Counted from the first letter of the stretch, positions 1-24,078 are shown. The stretch: DNA of 64,000 bases from Aradus depressus (GCA_963662175.1 OY759224.1:22205489-22269488); one strand, 5' to 3'. Made by a program: numbers and translations. The notes: generated from the sequence alone by a model not told the origin.

Positions 1-477
1 ACCGTTTTTGTTCTTCGAGAGGAAACATATAAAATGAAAAGATTAATTTGAAAAAAAAAATACACAGTAAAAATTAGTAAAATATAGTTATTAATATAAG
101 TATATTCTAAATTTTTCGAGTCAATCATTTGACGCTTTGAAATGTAAAATCCCCAAAATTTCGGCAACTTCTGATACCTTTTCCTGTATCATAGGGAGAT
201 TTTTGGCTCTTACAATGGCAATCAATTTCAAAACCCTTACCGTGTTTTACAATGTTTCTTCATTTCCATGTTTCTGCCATTTTAGTAAAAGTTCCTTTCT
301 TTTAAAATGGTCGCGATCTGCGTTTTTCTCATTTTAAACTTCGCCTCTAAGTCTTGAGCGTTAGTAGAGTTCTGTTTTCAGACATGGATGGAAGCAAACT
401 GAATAAAATCTTGCTAAATGCGAACGAAAACGAAACAAGAAATTTCTATAATTATTGGGAAATTTAGAAAAAGTATT

Positions 478-705
478 TGTTATTTTTTAATAATTTCCCT
501 GAACTCCTCCCCAGCAGTGCTTCACTTTCGGGAGGTAGGTTTTTCGCACGGACCATTTAAGGTTGTCCGTTAAGAGAGGGCCCGTTATCGAGAGGTAAAC
601 TAAGCATTGATTTGATTGGTCTGCTGCCGGGACCATAGAAATTTTGTTGTTTAATAGAGTTATTCGCTATCTAGAGGTGTCCGTTAGAAGAGGTTTCACT
701 GTATT
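478..705. mobile_element. pogo/Tigger-like DNA transposon end, fragment
   Basis: Ends TTTCACTGTA, the form of a pogo-type terminus at a TA target, and contains degraded GGACA/TGTCC-type subterminal repeats. A related copy lies inverted at 43667-43905. Confidence 0.55.
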
Positions 706-792
706 CACCTACCAGATAAAAAACCTAAGGTCTTGGCCGGGTTTTGAACCCTCCATCTTGAGTTCAGTAGGCTCTGAGCTACCGACGTCTTC
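706..792 (-). mobile_element. SINE-A fragment (tRNA-like head)
   Basis: Reverse complement carries the B-box-like GGTTCAAAACCC region and degraded GCTCAGAGCC head of the tRNA-derived SINE. Confidence 0.6.
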
Positions 793-2630
793 TTAGAGGA
801 AGGGGGGACTGAATCAAAAGAGACCAAAAATCTCAAGTTACTATTTTTCGGCTAATCGCAATACTTTATTATATGGAGGAAAAAAAAAAAAAATACTGTT
901 ATACTTAAATTTCGAAGAAAAAAGTGTTATAAGAATGTGAGGAATGTTGTTCGAGGGAGGGGAGTGGGAAGAAACCTTTGGTCACGCTAAGATGGACAAT
1001 AGCCGGAGAAGAGGTAGGATTGTTAACACGATGTCGATACATGGCCACGCATCATCCCCACATCAAATATTAATGTGGTTACTTTAAACACGTTTAGCTA
1101 TCCATCACACCTCAGTCTGTTCAATGAACCCTCCGCACCAGGTCCACTGTTCATAAACCAACATTGTGAGATCAACCCATAAGGAAACAAGATATCTCTT
1201 CAAGTTGTCAAAAAAGTATTAATATATTGTGGTAAAGAAATTATTGTTAAATAAAACTAATAAATATAAATAGATAAATAATAATTAATAGTTGAAATAA
1301 TAATAATTAAATAAACAATAAATTAAAAAGAATAAATAATAAAATTACCACATTTCCTTTAGAAATTTTATATTGGTCTTTTACTAAATTTTGATTTCTA
1401 CAGTAGTTTTCGAAAAGAGCCCTAAAAAAAATATCAAAAGTTCAAGAAGTGCAATTTTGAAGAAAGTGCACGTAATTTTAAAAAATTTCAATTAACAAAC
1501 TTTTTATTTGGATTTCTAAAGAGATGCCATACTGTTTTTCTGAATTTTGCAAAAATATTATATCTAATTAAAATGTTTTTAAATCATCTTACTGGGCCAA
1601 CAGGGAAAACGAATAGCATAGAATTTAGAGAACAAATAATTGGGTTTATTTACTTAAAACTACATAATAAAATTAATAACTAATAGATAAAAAGAAATCG
1701 AATTTTTACATTTATTTTTTAGTCCCTTTTCTTTCTAAATACTGGCCATTCTTCAAATTTAAGTTATTTTAGGGCATATAAAACATATAATTAAATTAAT
1801 GTACCTCCTTTGTGCATCTATTTCAATTAAAACTCCAATTAATCACAATTAATTCACTACAACTTGGTTGTCCACACCTTAAGCCTAAACTCTCACTCCA
1901 TCTCAACTCAGACCGTTCTGTTGAAACTAGACCTCGACTCGTCTCCAATTTAAAACTGCTGATGGTCGTATTTTTTTTTTTTTTATTCATGGGTTGTTTT
2001 AAAACAAAATGTTTTCATATATTTATTTACTAATTTATTTATTTCTTTGTTTTTTTATACAAATAAATATAATTAATTTTCATAATATTAATAATTTGAA
2101 TATGTGTATTTTTATACATCACAATATATGCGCAATAACGATTTTAGCTATGAGCTTGAAATTTGGAAAGTGGTCAAATGTGCTAAATTAGATCTGATTA
2201 GATTTTGGCCTAAATTGAGACCACTTTACAAGAGCCTATCTACATTTTACGATACCGCATATGTTTATGTAAATAATTCACCAATTGTTCATTGTTTATG
2301 ATAAGGAAACCTAAATGTTAATGTAAAGATAAACACAAATTTAAGTCCACTTGAACAATAAAATTTCGTTTATTTAAGAAATAACACCACTTAGTTTATT
2401 TACTATCATTTACACAGTTTATTCATTTAGTATCACATTGTTCACCACAGTTCTATATTTTGTGCTTGTTACGGTTACCACTTGTTACTGACTGCAGAAT
2501 GGCGAAAACCCGCTAGAAATGACCGCCAAAGATCCAATGCCTTTATTGTTATCGAATTTACTTATGTTTATTTAAAAATGTATTTATTAATATTTATTTT
2601 TTATTAATATAATTATTTATTTTTCAATCA
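793..2630. other. AT-rich non-coding stretch
   Basis: No recognisable gene, tubulin exon or clear transposon seen. Presumably intron or upstream flank of the beta-tubulin gene. Short ORFs here have no recognisable domain. Confidence 0.5.
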
Positions 2631-3025
2631 TCATATATATAAAGCTGAAAATGTCTGTGCGTTGTACCGCTATAACTCACGAACGGCTTGATGGATTTGA
2701 TTAATTTTTTTTTTAATTTGTTCGTCATCGTCTGTGGAAGGTTATAGGCGTATTAGTACCTCAATATCTAGTCCATCCCAGCATCCACCCACGCAATCTT
2801 TGTAACTCAAAAACCACTGCAATGATTAATGAGGAATCTTTTTGAATAAATTAGTTTTAGCTCCAAAGCTAGCGTTACTACAGTTGAAGGACTATAAGCC
2901 TTATTCCGTATGAATAATTGAAAATTATAACATCATGAATGTACTGTCGAGGAACTGAATAGCCTTATAGGAGATATTGGGAGAAAAGTCAAAGTTCCCC
3001 GGGCAACGCCGGGTATTACTGCTAG
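2631..3025 (+). mobile_element. non-autonomous Helitron-like element
   Basis: Begins TCATATATATAAAGCTGAAA after an A and ends with a GC-rich hairpin (CCCCGGGC...GCCGGGT) followed by CTAG and T. This matches the TC...CTRR termini and A/T insertion of Helitrons. A related 3' end is at 55830-55975 on the minus strand. Confidence 0.65.
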
Positions 3026-3603
3026 TGTATTTATAAAATTCTCATTCATACAATGTGTACGTTCTATAACCTCACATCTTTCTTCTCTTCCCTTTCTCAA
3101 AACCATTTCAGTACTCATTGTATTATTTTGTAGATTATTTTATTTTATCTTATTTTGTGTATATTGCCATTTATTATTTTGTATTTTTATTTATTTTGTT
3201 TGTACTCACTACCATCAAATTTACTTATAGTTATATTTTAACTGATTGTAAATATATCAAGTAAACAAGAAATAATATCTTCTTCATGAGTAATTTAAAA
3301 AAAAAAAATTCATACTGGGATAACTGGGTATTAGAAATTCACTCTCAGAATTACTCTGTATAATGAAATAAAAAAATACCGCGGACGTCAACTCATTACT
3401 TTCATATCAGTAATGCCAGTATGAAATGATTTTGTGAAATGGGAGGGGAAGAATGATCTGTAAGCGTGGTTAGTATAAAAAATTTTCAAAACACAGTCAA
3501 AACTTCAAAAGAGTTGAATGATGCTGAATTAATATATTATATTTTATATTATTATTATTATACCATTAACATTGTAACTTGGTTTCCTGCTTTCAGCGTC
3601 TAG
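3026..3603. other. intron tail upstream of beta-tubulin exon a
   Basis: AT-rich with no coding signal. Ends in the acceptor region GGTTTCCTGCTTTCAG...TCTAG. Confidence 0.5.
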
Positions 3604-15452
<11,849 letters not shown>

Positions 15453-15453
15453 A

Positions 15454-16320
15454 GTAAGAAATACAAAAAATAACTACAATATAATTTTTTTTGTTGGAAT
15501 ATTAAAATATAAAATATTACAGAGAAATATAATCATATAACACATTGAAAGGTTCTGTAGTTGTAAAATTGTATGTTTCTAAACATCATACCCTGTAACT
15601 TACATAGAAATATTATCATAAAGATACAACGATGTATCTGTTATCATTGATATATTACCGTATTATGTGAACATTATAATATATTCAAATATGTTTGAAA
15701 AATATTTAAAATGAAAATTAATAATATTATAACAAAATTTTATAGAACTAGAATTTTGGAAAAGTTTATTAAATAAATAAGAAGAGTAAATATTAATCGT
15801 AAAAAGTTGATTGACGTTGTTATAAATCAGAGTTTTTTTTGCAAAAATATTAACAAACATCTGCGTAAATAATAATTCTTTAAGGTACGTATATCATGTG
15901 TGAAAATATAAAAACGCAAAAAAATAATATATCTAAACAAAAGCGATGGTCCCGAGCCTGTACGATATCAGGTACTCGTTTAAAGACCCCTGCCCTACGT
16001 GAATAAAAATTTAGTGGTAGACAAAATTTAGGACTCCCACAGTAGAGTCTCATGTCCAACAGAGTGACGAAAGAGCGCTCTGGTAGTAGGTGATATGACC
16101 TCGTAGTTAAAGCCCGGGCGTGAGTCATAAAGCCTCCTGAGCGAGAAGTTTTCAAATAAATATGATATAATATTTAAACAAAATAAACCAAAATGGTGTC
16201 ATACATAAAATAAAGTCTACATCTTCCACAAATAGAATTTTCCCTATTTAAACTAAAACAAAATATCATCAATATAGTTAAGGTTACATGTACTAAATTA
16301 ATTTTCTTATTTTTTTTCAG
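15454..16320 (+). other. probable 3'UTR intron of beta-tubulin
   Basis: A GTAAGA donor lies one base after the stop codon, and a T-rich tract ending TTTTTTTTCAG lies at 16310-16320. The interval contains a partial SINE-A. Spliced 3'UTR sequence would then run from 16321 toward the AAATAAATT signals near 16598. Inferred from splice consensus only. Confidence 0.5.
15943..16131 (+). mobile_element. SINE-A, partial (3' half)
   Basis: From GCGATGGTCCCGAGCCTG to GGCGTGAGTCATAAAGCC; the head is missing. Lies in the putative 3'UTR intron of beta-tubulin. Confidence 0.8.
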
Positions 16321-16610
16321 GTATTTGTAATTGTTTCAACTGAACGAAACAAGATACACCAAAGACTTTTTTATTTACATATAATTGTTTTGTTAAAACA
16401 AAAACTATTTTTTACTTTTATTTAAAGTTTATAAAATATCTTTTCTTACGTTGATCAGTTAGATTTACCAAAAATGTTCTGCAATTACTGGAATTACTGT
16501 TTGAAAAATATTCTATGTATATTTATTCAAATTTTACTACTATTTCATATTCAGGATTCTTCTATTATATATTCTATGATTTTTTAAATTTGTTTTTAAA
16601 TAAATTATAA
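16321..16610 (+). other. probable 3'UTR terminal exon of beta-tubulin
   Basis: Non-coding AT-rich sequence after the putative CAG acceptor, with an AATAAA-type signal at about 16599-16604. A LINE insertion starts at 16611 and may have displaced the original polyA region, of which a second copy lies at 17340-17485. Confidence 0.4.
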
Positions 16611-17485
16611 CAACAATTATAACTGTTACTTACTTAGACCATTTTGGACATACGGATCACAGATATACGGTTCAGCAAAAACATCCAACATCAAACGAAT
16701 TCAGGCATTTCAGTCAAAAACCCTCAGACTGATAACACAATGCCCCCCATACATAAACAACAGAACACTTCATAACGATCTTATGATACACACAGTACCC
16801 GACACAATACAAACTATTTACATACGTTTTTTTAGAAAACTTTACACACATACAAATCCAGAAATACGTACTTTATCTTCACAACACTTACCACAAAACC
16901 CCCCACGAAGGTTGAAGAGGAGGTGGAACCGCGACTTACTGCCACCTTAATTCCTATTCGTTCTTAATATTTTTATTTTTTTTTATTCTTTTACATTATT
17001 TCCCTTCACTTTTATCATCTCTCTTACCCATTCCATCAAAGTTGTCTTTCAATTCCTTTTTATTTATTTATTTTTTTTTTTAAAATTATTATTATTATGT
17101 TTATTTTTTTTTTTTTTCCCCTTGTCCTTATAATTAATATAAATTTTCGTCCCGAGGACCTACCACTGGGTGGCCTTCCTCTCACATGCCATTCACGCCA
17201 ACGTCTCCATACCTACCAACATAGATGCTGGTTGTTGCCCCCTAGCAACAGTTGCATCTTTATGAATAAAAGCCAAAAAAAAAAATAATAAAAAAAATAA
17301 ATTATAATTACATTTTGTGTTTTATTTGTGTGAATCCTCAAAAATTATTCTATGTATATTTATTCACATGTTACTATTATTTCATATTCAGGATTCTTCA
17401 ATTATATATTTTATGATTTTTTTTGATTTGCTTTTAAATAAATTATAATTACATTTTGTGTTTTATTTGTGTGAATCCTAAAAAA
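16500..17485 (+). repeat. tandem duplication of ~155-bp unit, split by LINE
   Basis: Copy 1 is 16500-16610 plus 17298-17337; copy 2 is about 17338-17485. Shared text includes TATTTCATATTCAGGATTCT and TTTTAAATAAATTATAA. The LINE at 16611 interrupts copy 1, so it inserted after the duplication. Confidence 0.8.
16611..17297 (+). mobile_element. Jockey-like LINE, 5'-truncated
   Basis: Reads [36 protein letters not shown] and PPRRLKRRWNRDLL with a stop, then a 3'UTR and an A-rich tail. Flanked by TAAATTATAA (16601-16610, 17298-17307). Same family as 13705, 39150 and 51821. Confidence 0.85.
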
Positions 17486-17626
17486 ATAAATATTTTATTT
17501 GACTTTGCTGTAATTTTTAAATGTGAATAAGACAAATAGTACACGATTTATCCTCAAAATTATAAATGTTTAAGAATAATATGTATAGGAGATTTTTCAA
17601 CCGAGCCTAAATTCATTTTGTAATGA

Positions 17627-17840
17627 AGACATCGGCAGCTGAGAGATAGCATGCTTGCCTACTCGGCTCAAGATCACGGGTCCGAATCCCGACCAAGGTA
17701 CTTAGATTTTTCAAAAACCTCTAACATGCCAAACTTCGGATGGGACGTTAAGTGATAGTCCCGAGCCTGTACGATGTCAGATACTCCGTAGGTGAATAAA
17801 CTTGGGTAGGCAAAATTTGGGAGTCTTAAATCCACACTAA
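17627..17840 (+). mobile_element. SINE-A, degraded
   Basis: Head (GGGTCCGAATCCCGACCAAG) and central domain are recognisable; the 3' end is cut after GGGTAGGCAAAATTTGGGAG. Confidence 0.75.
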
Positions 17841-17879
17841 ATTTTATATATACAGACGAAATCTATCAATGTTTAGTCA

Positions 17880-18078
17880 AATGGACCAAAGGAAAGTGTG
17901 GTTTTAGAGGAGGGAGCCTAACTCAAAAACCCTAAAATGTATTATAATGATTCAGAAATTTATTGATTTTTAAACAAATTGTTTAATTGAGTTCAGAGGT
18001 AGAGGAAAAACATAGCTCATTAAATGAAATTTTCTTGGCGCATTGAGAAGCATATGGCCGATGATTCACCGACGATTT
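17880..18078 (+). repeat. repeat family R1 copy
   Basis: Contains AACTCAAAAACCCTAAAATG and ends GATGATTCACCGACGATTT. The one clear R1 end that is not near a recognised exon. Confidence 0.6.
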
Positions 18079-18225
18079 TTTTATTATTTTCTCAATATCA
18101 GAAATTTTAATATATTCAGGTTAATCGTCTTATTTTCCTGTAAACAATTAGTTAGAAATATTAATAAAATATTCCAAATAACACTTTTTAGTTAATAGCA
18201 AAATTAAAAATAACAGTGGGTTATA

Positions 18226-18546
18226 GGTTAGGTTTTATAACTTATGCCCGGGCTTTAACTACGAGGTCATATCGCCTACTACCAGAGCGCTCTTTCGTCA
18301 CTCGACATGAGCCCTACTCTACTATGGGAGTCCTAAATTTTGCCTACCATAAATTTTTATTCACCTAGGGTAGGGGTCTTTAACGAGTACCTGACATCGT
18401 ACAGGCTCGGGACCAGCGCTTAACGTCCCCACTCAAGTTTATTTTACCTCCCAGATAAACTAAACTAAGGGCCTCGGTTGGGTTTCGAACCCACGACATT
18501 GTGCTTAGAAGACAAGCACGCATACTACTGAGCTACTGGCGCCCTC
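18226..18546 (-). mobile_element. SINE-A, nearly full length
   Basis: Starts at the tail GGTTAGGTTTTAT, ends at the head GAGCTACTGGCGCCCTC. Flanked by near-identical CAGTGGGTTATA / CAGTGAGTTATA (18214-18225, 18547-18558). Confidence 0.9.
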
Positions 18547-18827
18547 CAGTGAGTTATATAACAACAAAAAAAAAGGAGAGATTATAGCTCCTTCAGTTGA
18601 GGATAGCTGCTATTCTGCATTGTGAACCCGACAGCTGCTTATTTTTTATTTGTGAAAACGTCAATACTGATTTTTTTTTTAATATTCGCTAATATTCTAT
18701 TAGACTAATTTCCCTTCCTATTTTTTTTTATAGGCCTTTCAGACCATTATGTCTTATTTAGAAGAGGAATTAATAATTAAAGTTCAACATTACATGCCCA
18801 AATAGTTTAAAATTTGTTTGCAAGCTC

Positions 18828-19173
18828 GGGGGCGCCGGTAGCTCAGTGGTATGCGTGCTTACCTTCTGATCTCAAGAACGTGGGTTCGAACCCGACCGAG
18901 GCCCTTAGTTTATTTTATCTGGGAGGTAAAATAAACTTAAGCACGCCGTCCTTCGGATTGGACGTTAAGCGATGGTCCCGAGCCTGTACGATATCAGGTA
19001 CTCGTTAAAGACCCCTACCCTAGGTGAATACAAAATTTAGGGTAGGCAAAATTTAGGACTCCCACAGTAGAGTCGGGCTCATGTCCACCAGAGTGACGAA
19101 AGAGCGCTCTGGTAGTAGGCGATATGACCTCGTAGTTAAAGCCCGGGCATGAGTCATAAAACCTAACCTAACC
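18828..19173 (+). mobile_element. SINE-A, full length
   Basis: Best reference copy. tRNA-like head with A-box TAGCTCAGTGG and B-box GGTTCGAACCC; central GCCGTCCTTCGGATTGGACG; a conserved hairpin ACCAGAG...CTCTGGT; tail AAAACCTAACCTAACC. Flanked by TTTGCAAGCTC (18817-18827, 19174-19184). Confidence 0.95.
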
Positions 19174-19203
19174 TTTGCAAGCTCTTACCTAATAATTTAA
19201 ATA

Positions 19204-19545
19204 GGGGGCGCCGGTAGCTCAGTGGTATGCGTGCTTGACTTCTGAGCTCAAGGTCGTGGGTTCGTAGCCCGACCGAAGCCCTTAGTTTATTTTATCTGGG
19301 AGGTAAAATAAACTTAAGCACGCCGTCCTTCGGATGGGACGTTAAGCGATGGTCCCGAGCCTGTACGATGTCAGGTACTCGTTAAAGACCCCTACCCTAG
19401 ATGAATAAAAATTTAGGGTAGGCAAAATTTAGGACTCCCACACTAGAGTCGGGCTCATGTCCACCAGAGTGACGAAAGAGCGCTCTGGTAGTAGGCGATA
19501 TGACCTCGTAGTTAAAGCCCGGGCATGAGTCATAAAAAAACCTAG
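19204..19545 (+). mobile_element. SINE-A, full length
   Basis: Only 30 bases after the preceding copy, same orientation. Tail AAAAAAACCTAG. Flanked by TAATTTAAATA (19193-19203, 19546-19556). Confidence 0.95.
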
Positions 19546-19615
19546 TAATTTAAATAAATAACCCCATTTATGTACATATTTCTCATGACAGAGATCATAA
19601 GAAATTGAAAAATTA

Positions 19616-20962
19616 CATAATTTGTTGGTATTAGATAATTAACTTGTATATGACCCTTTCTTTGTTTTTAAATTATTATTCACAATTAATAAATTGGGAA
19701 ACTTCATTTATTCAGAAATTAAACATTTAAGATAGATGGTTGATGTTTTAGCATTTATGAAAGGGGGATATTTTTTTTATATTACTTCTTTTCAAGTGCT
19801 TTATTTATTTTCTGATGATTATTTAATTACAGACTAATTTTATCTAACTATTATAAAGTAAATTCCGCACTATTAAAAATATGAAAACACCCCATGGTGG
19901 TTGTTGGTTTCTTGCTCAGCCTGTATTGGATATGGAAACCGAACCCTGAAGTATAGGAACCTCGGAGCTTTGATCGGACACAGAGGTATTGTAAAAGCAT
20001 ATATATTTACATAAATAATCGGAACATTTTATAATTATTATTATTATAAATGCATGAGTTGCTTCCTATCACTTTCTCAAAATATAAGCCTTTTTAAAAT
20101 TTCTGTTGTTTATTAATATCTATGCCTTCATAAAAAAAAAGTTTTATAATCATTTTAACGCGAGTAAAATACACAGAAATATTTAATTAATGAAGTAAAA
20201 AAGCTAAATAAGAATTTATTTTCATTTTTTTTTATTTATTTGCCCTTATTTTTTGTTTGATTTTGTAACAAGATTGAAACTATGTGACGTTGCAAATAAA
20301 AAGTCATATTCTAGGTCAAAAAATATAATTCTTCACTCAAAATCATTAGAAATTAACTAATTCCTTTCCTTTAATTTAAACAAATATATACTGGATAATA
20401 AAATGAATTTTTCAAATATGATCAATTTAAAATTCGACAGTAAAACGTATCACATAACCTTTACAATTTCCCGCCAAGGGCGGGAAAACATGCCTTGTTT
20501 ATCAATTACTGAACATTTGCAGTACATTATATAAATTGCTTATATTAAATGTTTTGATGTTTAGAGAGGCTAGAAATGTTTGCAAGCTCTTAGGTATTAA
20601 TAATTTAAATTATTAAACCTATTTATTCATTTCGCACGATAGATAAGAACATAAAAAAAAAAAAAAATTACACATTTCTTTGGAATTCGATAAATAAAAG
20701 TGAAATAAAAATTGGAATAGGATACTTTCAGTGATTATCATCTATCTTTAGCAATTACAAAATTGAGAAACTATATTTATACAGGGATTGTAAACATTTG
20801 GCTACACTGTTAGTTACACACGAACTCCAAGTTGGTTTTTAGCGTCTTTGAAAGGGACATATAGTTTTTTTTTTTTTTAAAGTGTTTTATTTTTCCTATA
20901 TGATTATTTAGTTACAAACAAACTTTATCTAAGACTTATTAAATACTAAGTTTTTTACAATT
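19616..20962. repeat. degenerate local duplication (19616-19870 with 20660-20962)
   Basis: Two diverged direct copies sharing GAAAGGG, AAGTGCTTTATTT / AAGTGTTTTATTT and GATTATTTA segments. Nothing coding seen. The E2F-type palindrome lies between them. Confidence 0.45.
20467..20487. promoter_or_regulatory. inverted pair of E2F-type sites
   Basis: Two perfect TTTCCCGCC / GGCGGGAAA arms separated by AAG, in a very AT-rich setting. TTTSSCGC is the E2F/DP consensus. It lies 3.7 kb upstream of the PDS5 start codon, with a TATATAA at about 20529-20535 downstream. A role as the PDS5 promoter is inference; cohesion genes are typical E2F targets. Confidence 0.55.
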
Positions 20963-21822
20963 ACTAAAACAGTTTAGTATTTTATATAAATGTGACGTTC
21001 TGATCACTAAATCTATCTTTATTGTGGTTGATTCCTTTTCGGCGTGATAAAAAAAATACTTGTGGATCACTACTTGAAAGAAGTTTTTCTTATGTTTTTC
21101 CTCGGATATTATTGCCGAAAATTCATTAAAAGGTACAGTTTTATTTATAAATTATAATTCTAAAAGCTATTGATGTATTCAATTTAAATTATCAAAAAGG
21201 TTCTTCCATACAACTTGTGCATAATGCCGCTTTAATAATTCGTTCATAGAAACAGAATATTATTCTTATTATTGTCTTGTAAATCTTAACATAGTAATTA
21301 CTTCACAATTTGAAGTCCTTGATGATAATTGTTCTTGTTTCAAATGGAAAAAACTAAAATAACCTTATCTAACAAAGAAATATTGTTTGATTTCTTGAAA
21401 TTGTTATTGTTGAACTTAGTACCTATAATATAGTTATATATATTATACAATTGACTTTTCTCTACCGAGATTTTGCAATTTCAATTGTTTTTTTCCACAA
21501 AATTTATAATAATATTAGTACATTCTATAAATAATAATTATTATCAGTAGTTATATTGTTTCTTTTGTGTTCTGCAATGTTTTGTTATGTATAATCTGAT
21601 AAATGCCTTCGTGCATTTTTATTTTATTTTTTAATTTCGTTATTATAATTTGTGTAAACAACAAATTTTTAGGCTGGTCGAATGTATATATCTTCTTTAG
21701 TGGCGTCACTTGCTGTACATTCTGTAGCTGTGTCTATTTATTGCTACTTTCAGTCATTGAGTTTTTTTAACAAAAACATTATTTTTTTTAATTTCATTTC
21801 TTGATCTAAGGATTGAATTACA

Positions 21823-22168
21823 TTAACTTAGGCTTATATTGATAATGGAATCTTATTAGGATTAATTTATTAAATTATTTATCTTTTAATATATTCATTT
21901 TGGTGACATGTACCACACTTTTAATGAGGCAAAAAAAAATGTTATTTTTTGACCTTATTTTCTATGGATTTGCACTACTTATTGTTCTTACATAGTTTTA
22001 TATTTTTTTTCAGTTATGTGGGTATTTTAGTCAGGAGTGTACAAATGACAAATATTTGTATTCTTTTAAAGAATTATACAATAGCTGTTGAACATTCTGT
22101 TCTAGTCTAGCAGTATTAATACATTGGTCGTACTCATAAAATATGTTTTACATAAAGAATATTTCGAT
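21823..22168 (+). repeat. local direct repeat, copy 1
   Basis: About 85% like 23048-23395 by eye, including ATTTGTATTCTTTTAAAGAA and TACAATAGCTGTTGAACATT. Non-coding; between the E2F-type palindrome and PDS5 exon 1. Confidence 0.8.
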
Positions 22169-22536
22169 CAATATAAGGGGAAAATTGTTCAAATGAAGAT
22201 CAGCAAATAAATTATAGATACTGATCCCGAAACGTCTATTTGATAGGTTGTAAAGAGCAAAAAATTAATTTGGTGAAGTATAGAGGTGTGAAGAAAATAA
22301 ATATTATTCCGATTTTTTTTTCTTATGTTATTATTTTTTGGGGTAATCTGTGCAAACAAGAGATTTAAAGTATACCTTCTTAGAAGAAGATTATAGAAAA
22401 CCGAATCAGACAAAAAATTAACATAGAAATCTGTCGAAATGTAATTTATACATATTTTAGAGACCCACAAACTTTTATTTTTTCTTTCTCTTTTATTTTA
22501 TTTTTATTCTTTTCTATTATATTAATAGATTAATAG

Positions 22537-22854
22537 CTCATTTGTTTCAACAACGACATAACTCAAAAATGAGCGTTTTTGAGTTATGGGCATAGGAAGA
22601 ACCATTCACACCTATACTTTTAGCGGGTAGAATGACACATCTGAGCTTCAACTGCTCGCCGAGAAAACAATTATTGCTGCAAGAATATCATAATTCAGAG
22701 TGAGGGTAATTATGAAGTTGAGGGAGAAACCTCAGTAAGGCCTATAGCTGTTACTGTACATTTTCTCTTCTTTTATATTGTATTCGTATAAGTTTGAATT
22801 GCTCCTCCTGGAAAATCACAGTTTTTGAGTTATGTCACTGTTTCAGCAAATGAG
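22537..22854. mobile_element. MITE-like element with ~30-bp inverted ends
   Basis: Begins CTCATTTGTTTCAACAACGA and ends with the inverse of ACTCATTTGCTGAAACAGTG; both continue GACATAACTCAAAAA. No ORF. Confidence 0.65.
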
Positions 22855-23047
22855 TGATATGTTTCACTGCTCATATATATTATATGAAGTAAAGCAACTC
22901 CACTTCATGGATATCGTAAATAACTAGGTAATACCATTATAAGAGTCATGGCTAAAGCCCGGATTTCGTGCAGTAAAAAAATTAAAAAATGTTCAACAAA
23001 AAATAAAATTCTGCTATTAACTGTTTTTCTGCGGATTGGACCATAAC

Positions 23048-23395
23048 TTAACTTAGGTTTATAATGATAAAGGAATCTTATAAGGTTTAATTTATTAAAT
23101 TATTAATTTTTCAATATATCATTTTGATAACATGTACCACACCTTTAATGAGCCGATAAAAAATTGTTGGTATTTTTTGATCTTGTTTTCTGTTTATTTG
23201 CACTACTTATTGTTCTGACAGTTTTACATTTTTCTCAGCTATGTGACTACTTAAGTCAGGAGTGTACAAATGACAAATATTTGTATTCTTTTAAAGAATT
23301 ATACAATAGCTGTTGAACATTCTGTTTTAGGCTAGAATTATTAATATATTGGTCGTAATCATAAAATATGTTTCACATAAAAAGTATTATGATCT
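23048..23395 (+). repeat. local direct repeat, copy 2
   Basis: Partner of 21823-22168, offset about 1.22 kb. The MITE at 22537 lies in the spacer. Confidence 0.8.
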
Positions 23396-23659
23396 GATGT
23401 CTTAGCACTCTGTTTTGTATTCTTTGGATCGCGATTTTTTTTGTTTTTTAATATAAATTTAAATTAGAAGGAATATCAAATAAAGAATATTAATCCTCCT
23501 CTCATAAAAATGTGTTTTTATTCAGAAATATAGGTTAATGAGATTAAGTTATGTCGAGAAGGACTCATTGAATCCAGGGCTGAGAAATATTCATTCATTA
23601 ATAGAACCTTCCGCATTTTTTTCTTCGTTGTAATAGTAATTTTATTACTTCCCCAGCTA

Positions 23660-24078
23660 GAAGTATAGGGGTAGTTATGTGATAGGTCAGAAATTCGACG
23701 AGAAGTTCTCAACGGAATTTCTTGTTTTCCTATAGAAAGAGAATGAAAAAATCTGGGTGTGTTGTCAGTGAACATGATAACTCCCAGTAGAATGAATGTG
23801 TCGACAAGAAATTTTATACGAATGTCCAGAACGCCATAAGGACAACACCTATCAAATTTCAGCCAAACCGAAGGGGAGGATCAGAGAAAGAGGGCTCGAC
23901 CCAATCCAGAAACTTTAATTACCTACGTAATGAATATATCGACACAAAATTTAGGATGAGGATTTAGAGATCGTTGGTTAATAGCTCAAACGGTCGACTG
24001 GTTTTGGAGGGGTAGCGAAATGTTAATTGATTAATTCGTTCTGGGGAGTTACTTTGTCGATGATTCACCGACGACTTA
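23660..24078 (+). repeat. repeat family R1 copy
   Basis: Begins GAAGTATAGGGGTAGTTATG and ends GATGATTCACCGACGACTTA, 109 bases before the PDS5 exon 1 acceptor. Confidence 0.75.

Noticed and set aside
1..3600. Search for the missing first exon(s) of beta-tubulin
   Set aside because: No MREI, GQCGNQIG or SDLQLERI-like coding was found in any frame; it must lie upstream of the window.
3597..3603. Acceptor CAG at 3595-3596 for tubulin exon a
   Set aside because: It would insert Ser-Arg before Ala and disturb the fixed spacing from YYNE to VPRA; the TAG at 3602-3603 fits exactly.
18828..18905. SINE-A heads as real tRNA genes
   Set aside because: A- and B-box are present, but the sequence does not fold into a proper cloverleaf with matching acceptor stem and continues into the SINE body in every copy.
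19160..19173. CCTAA/TTAGG runs as interstitial telomere sequence
   Set aside because: Only two or three units, always at the SINE-A 3' end and inside its target duplications.
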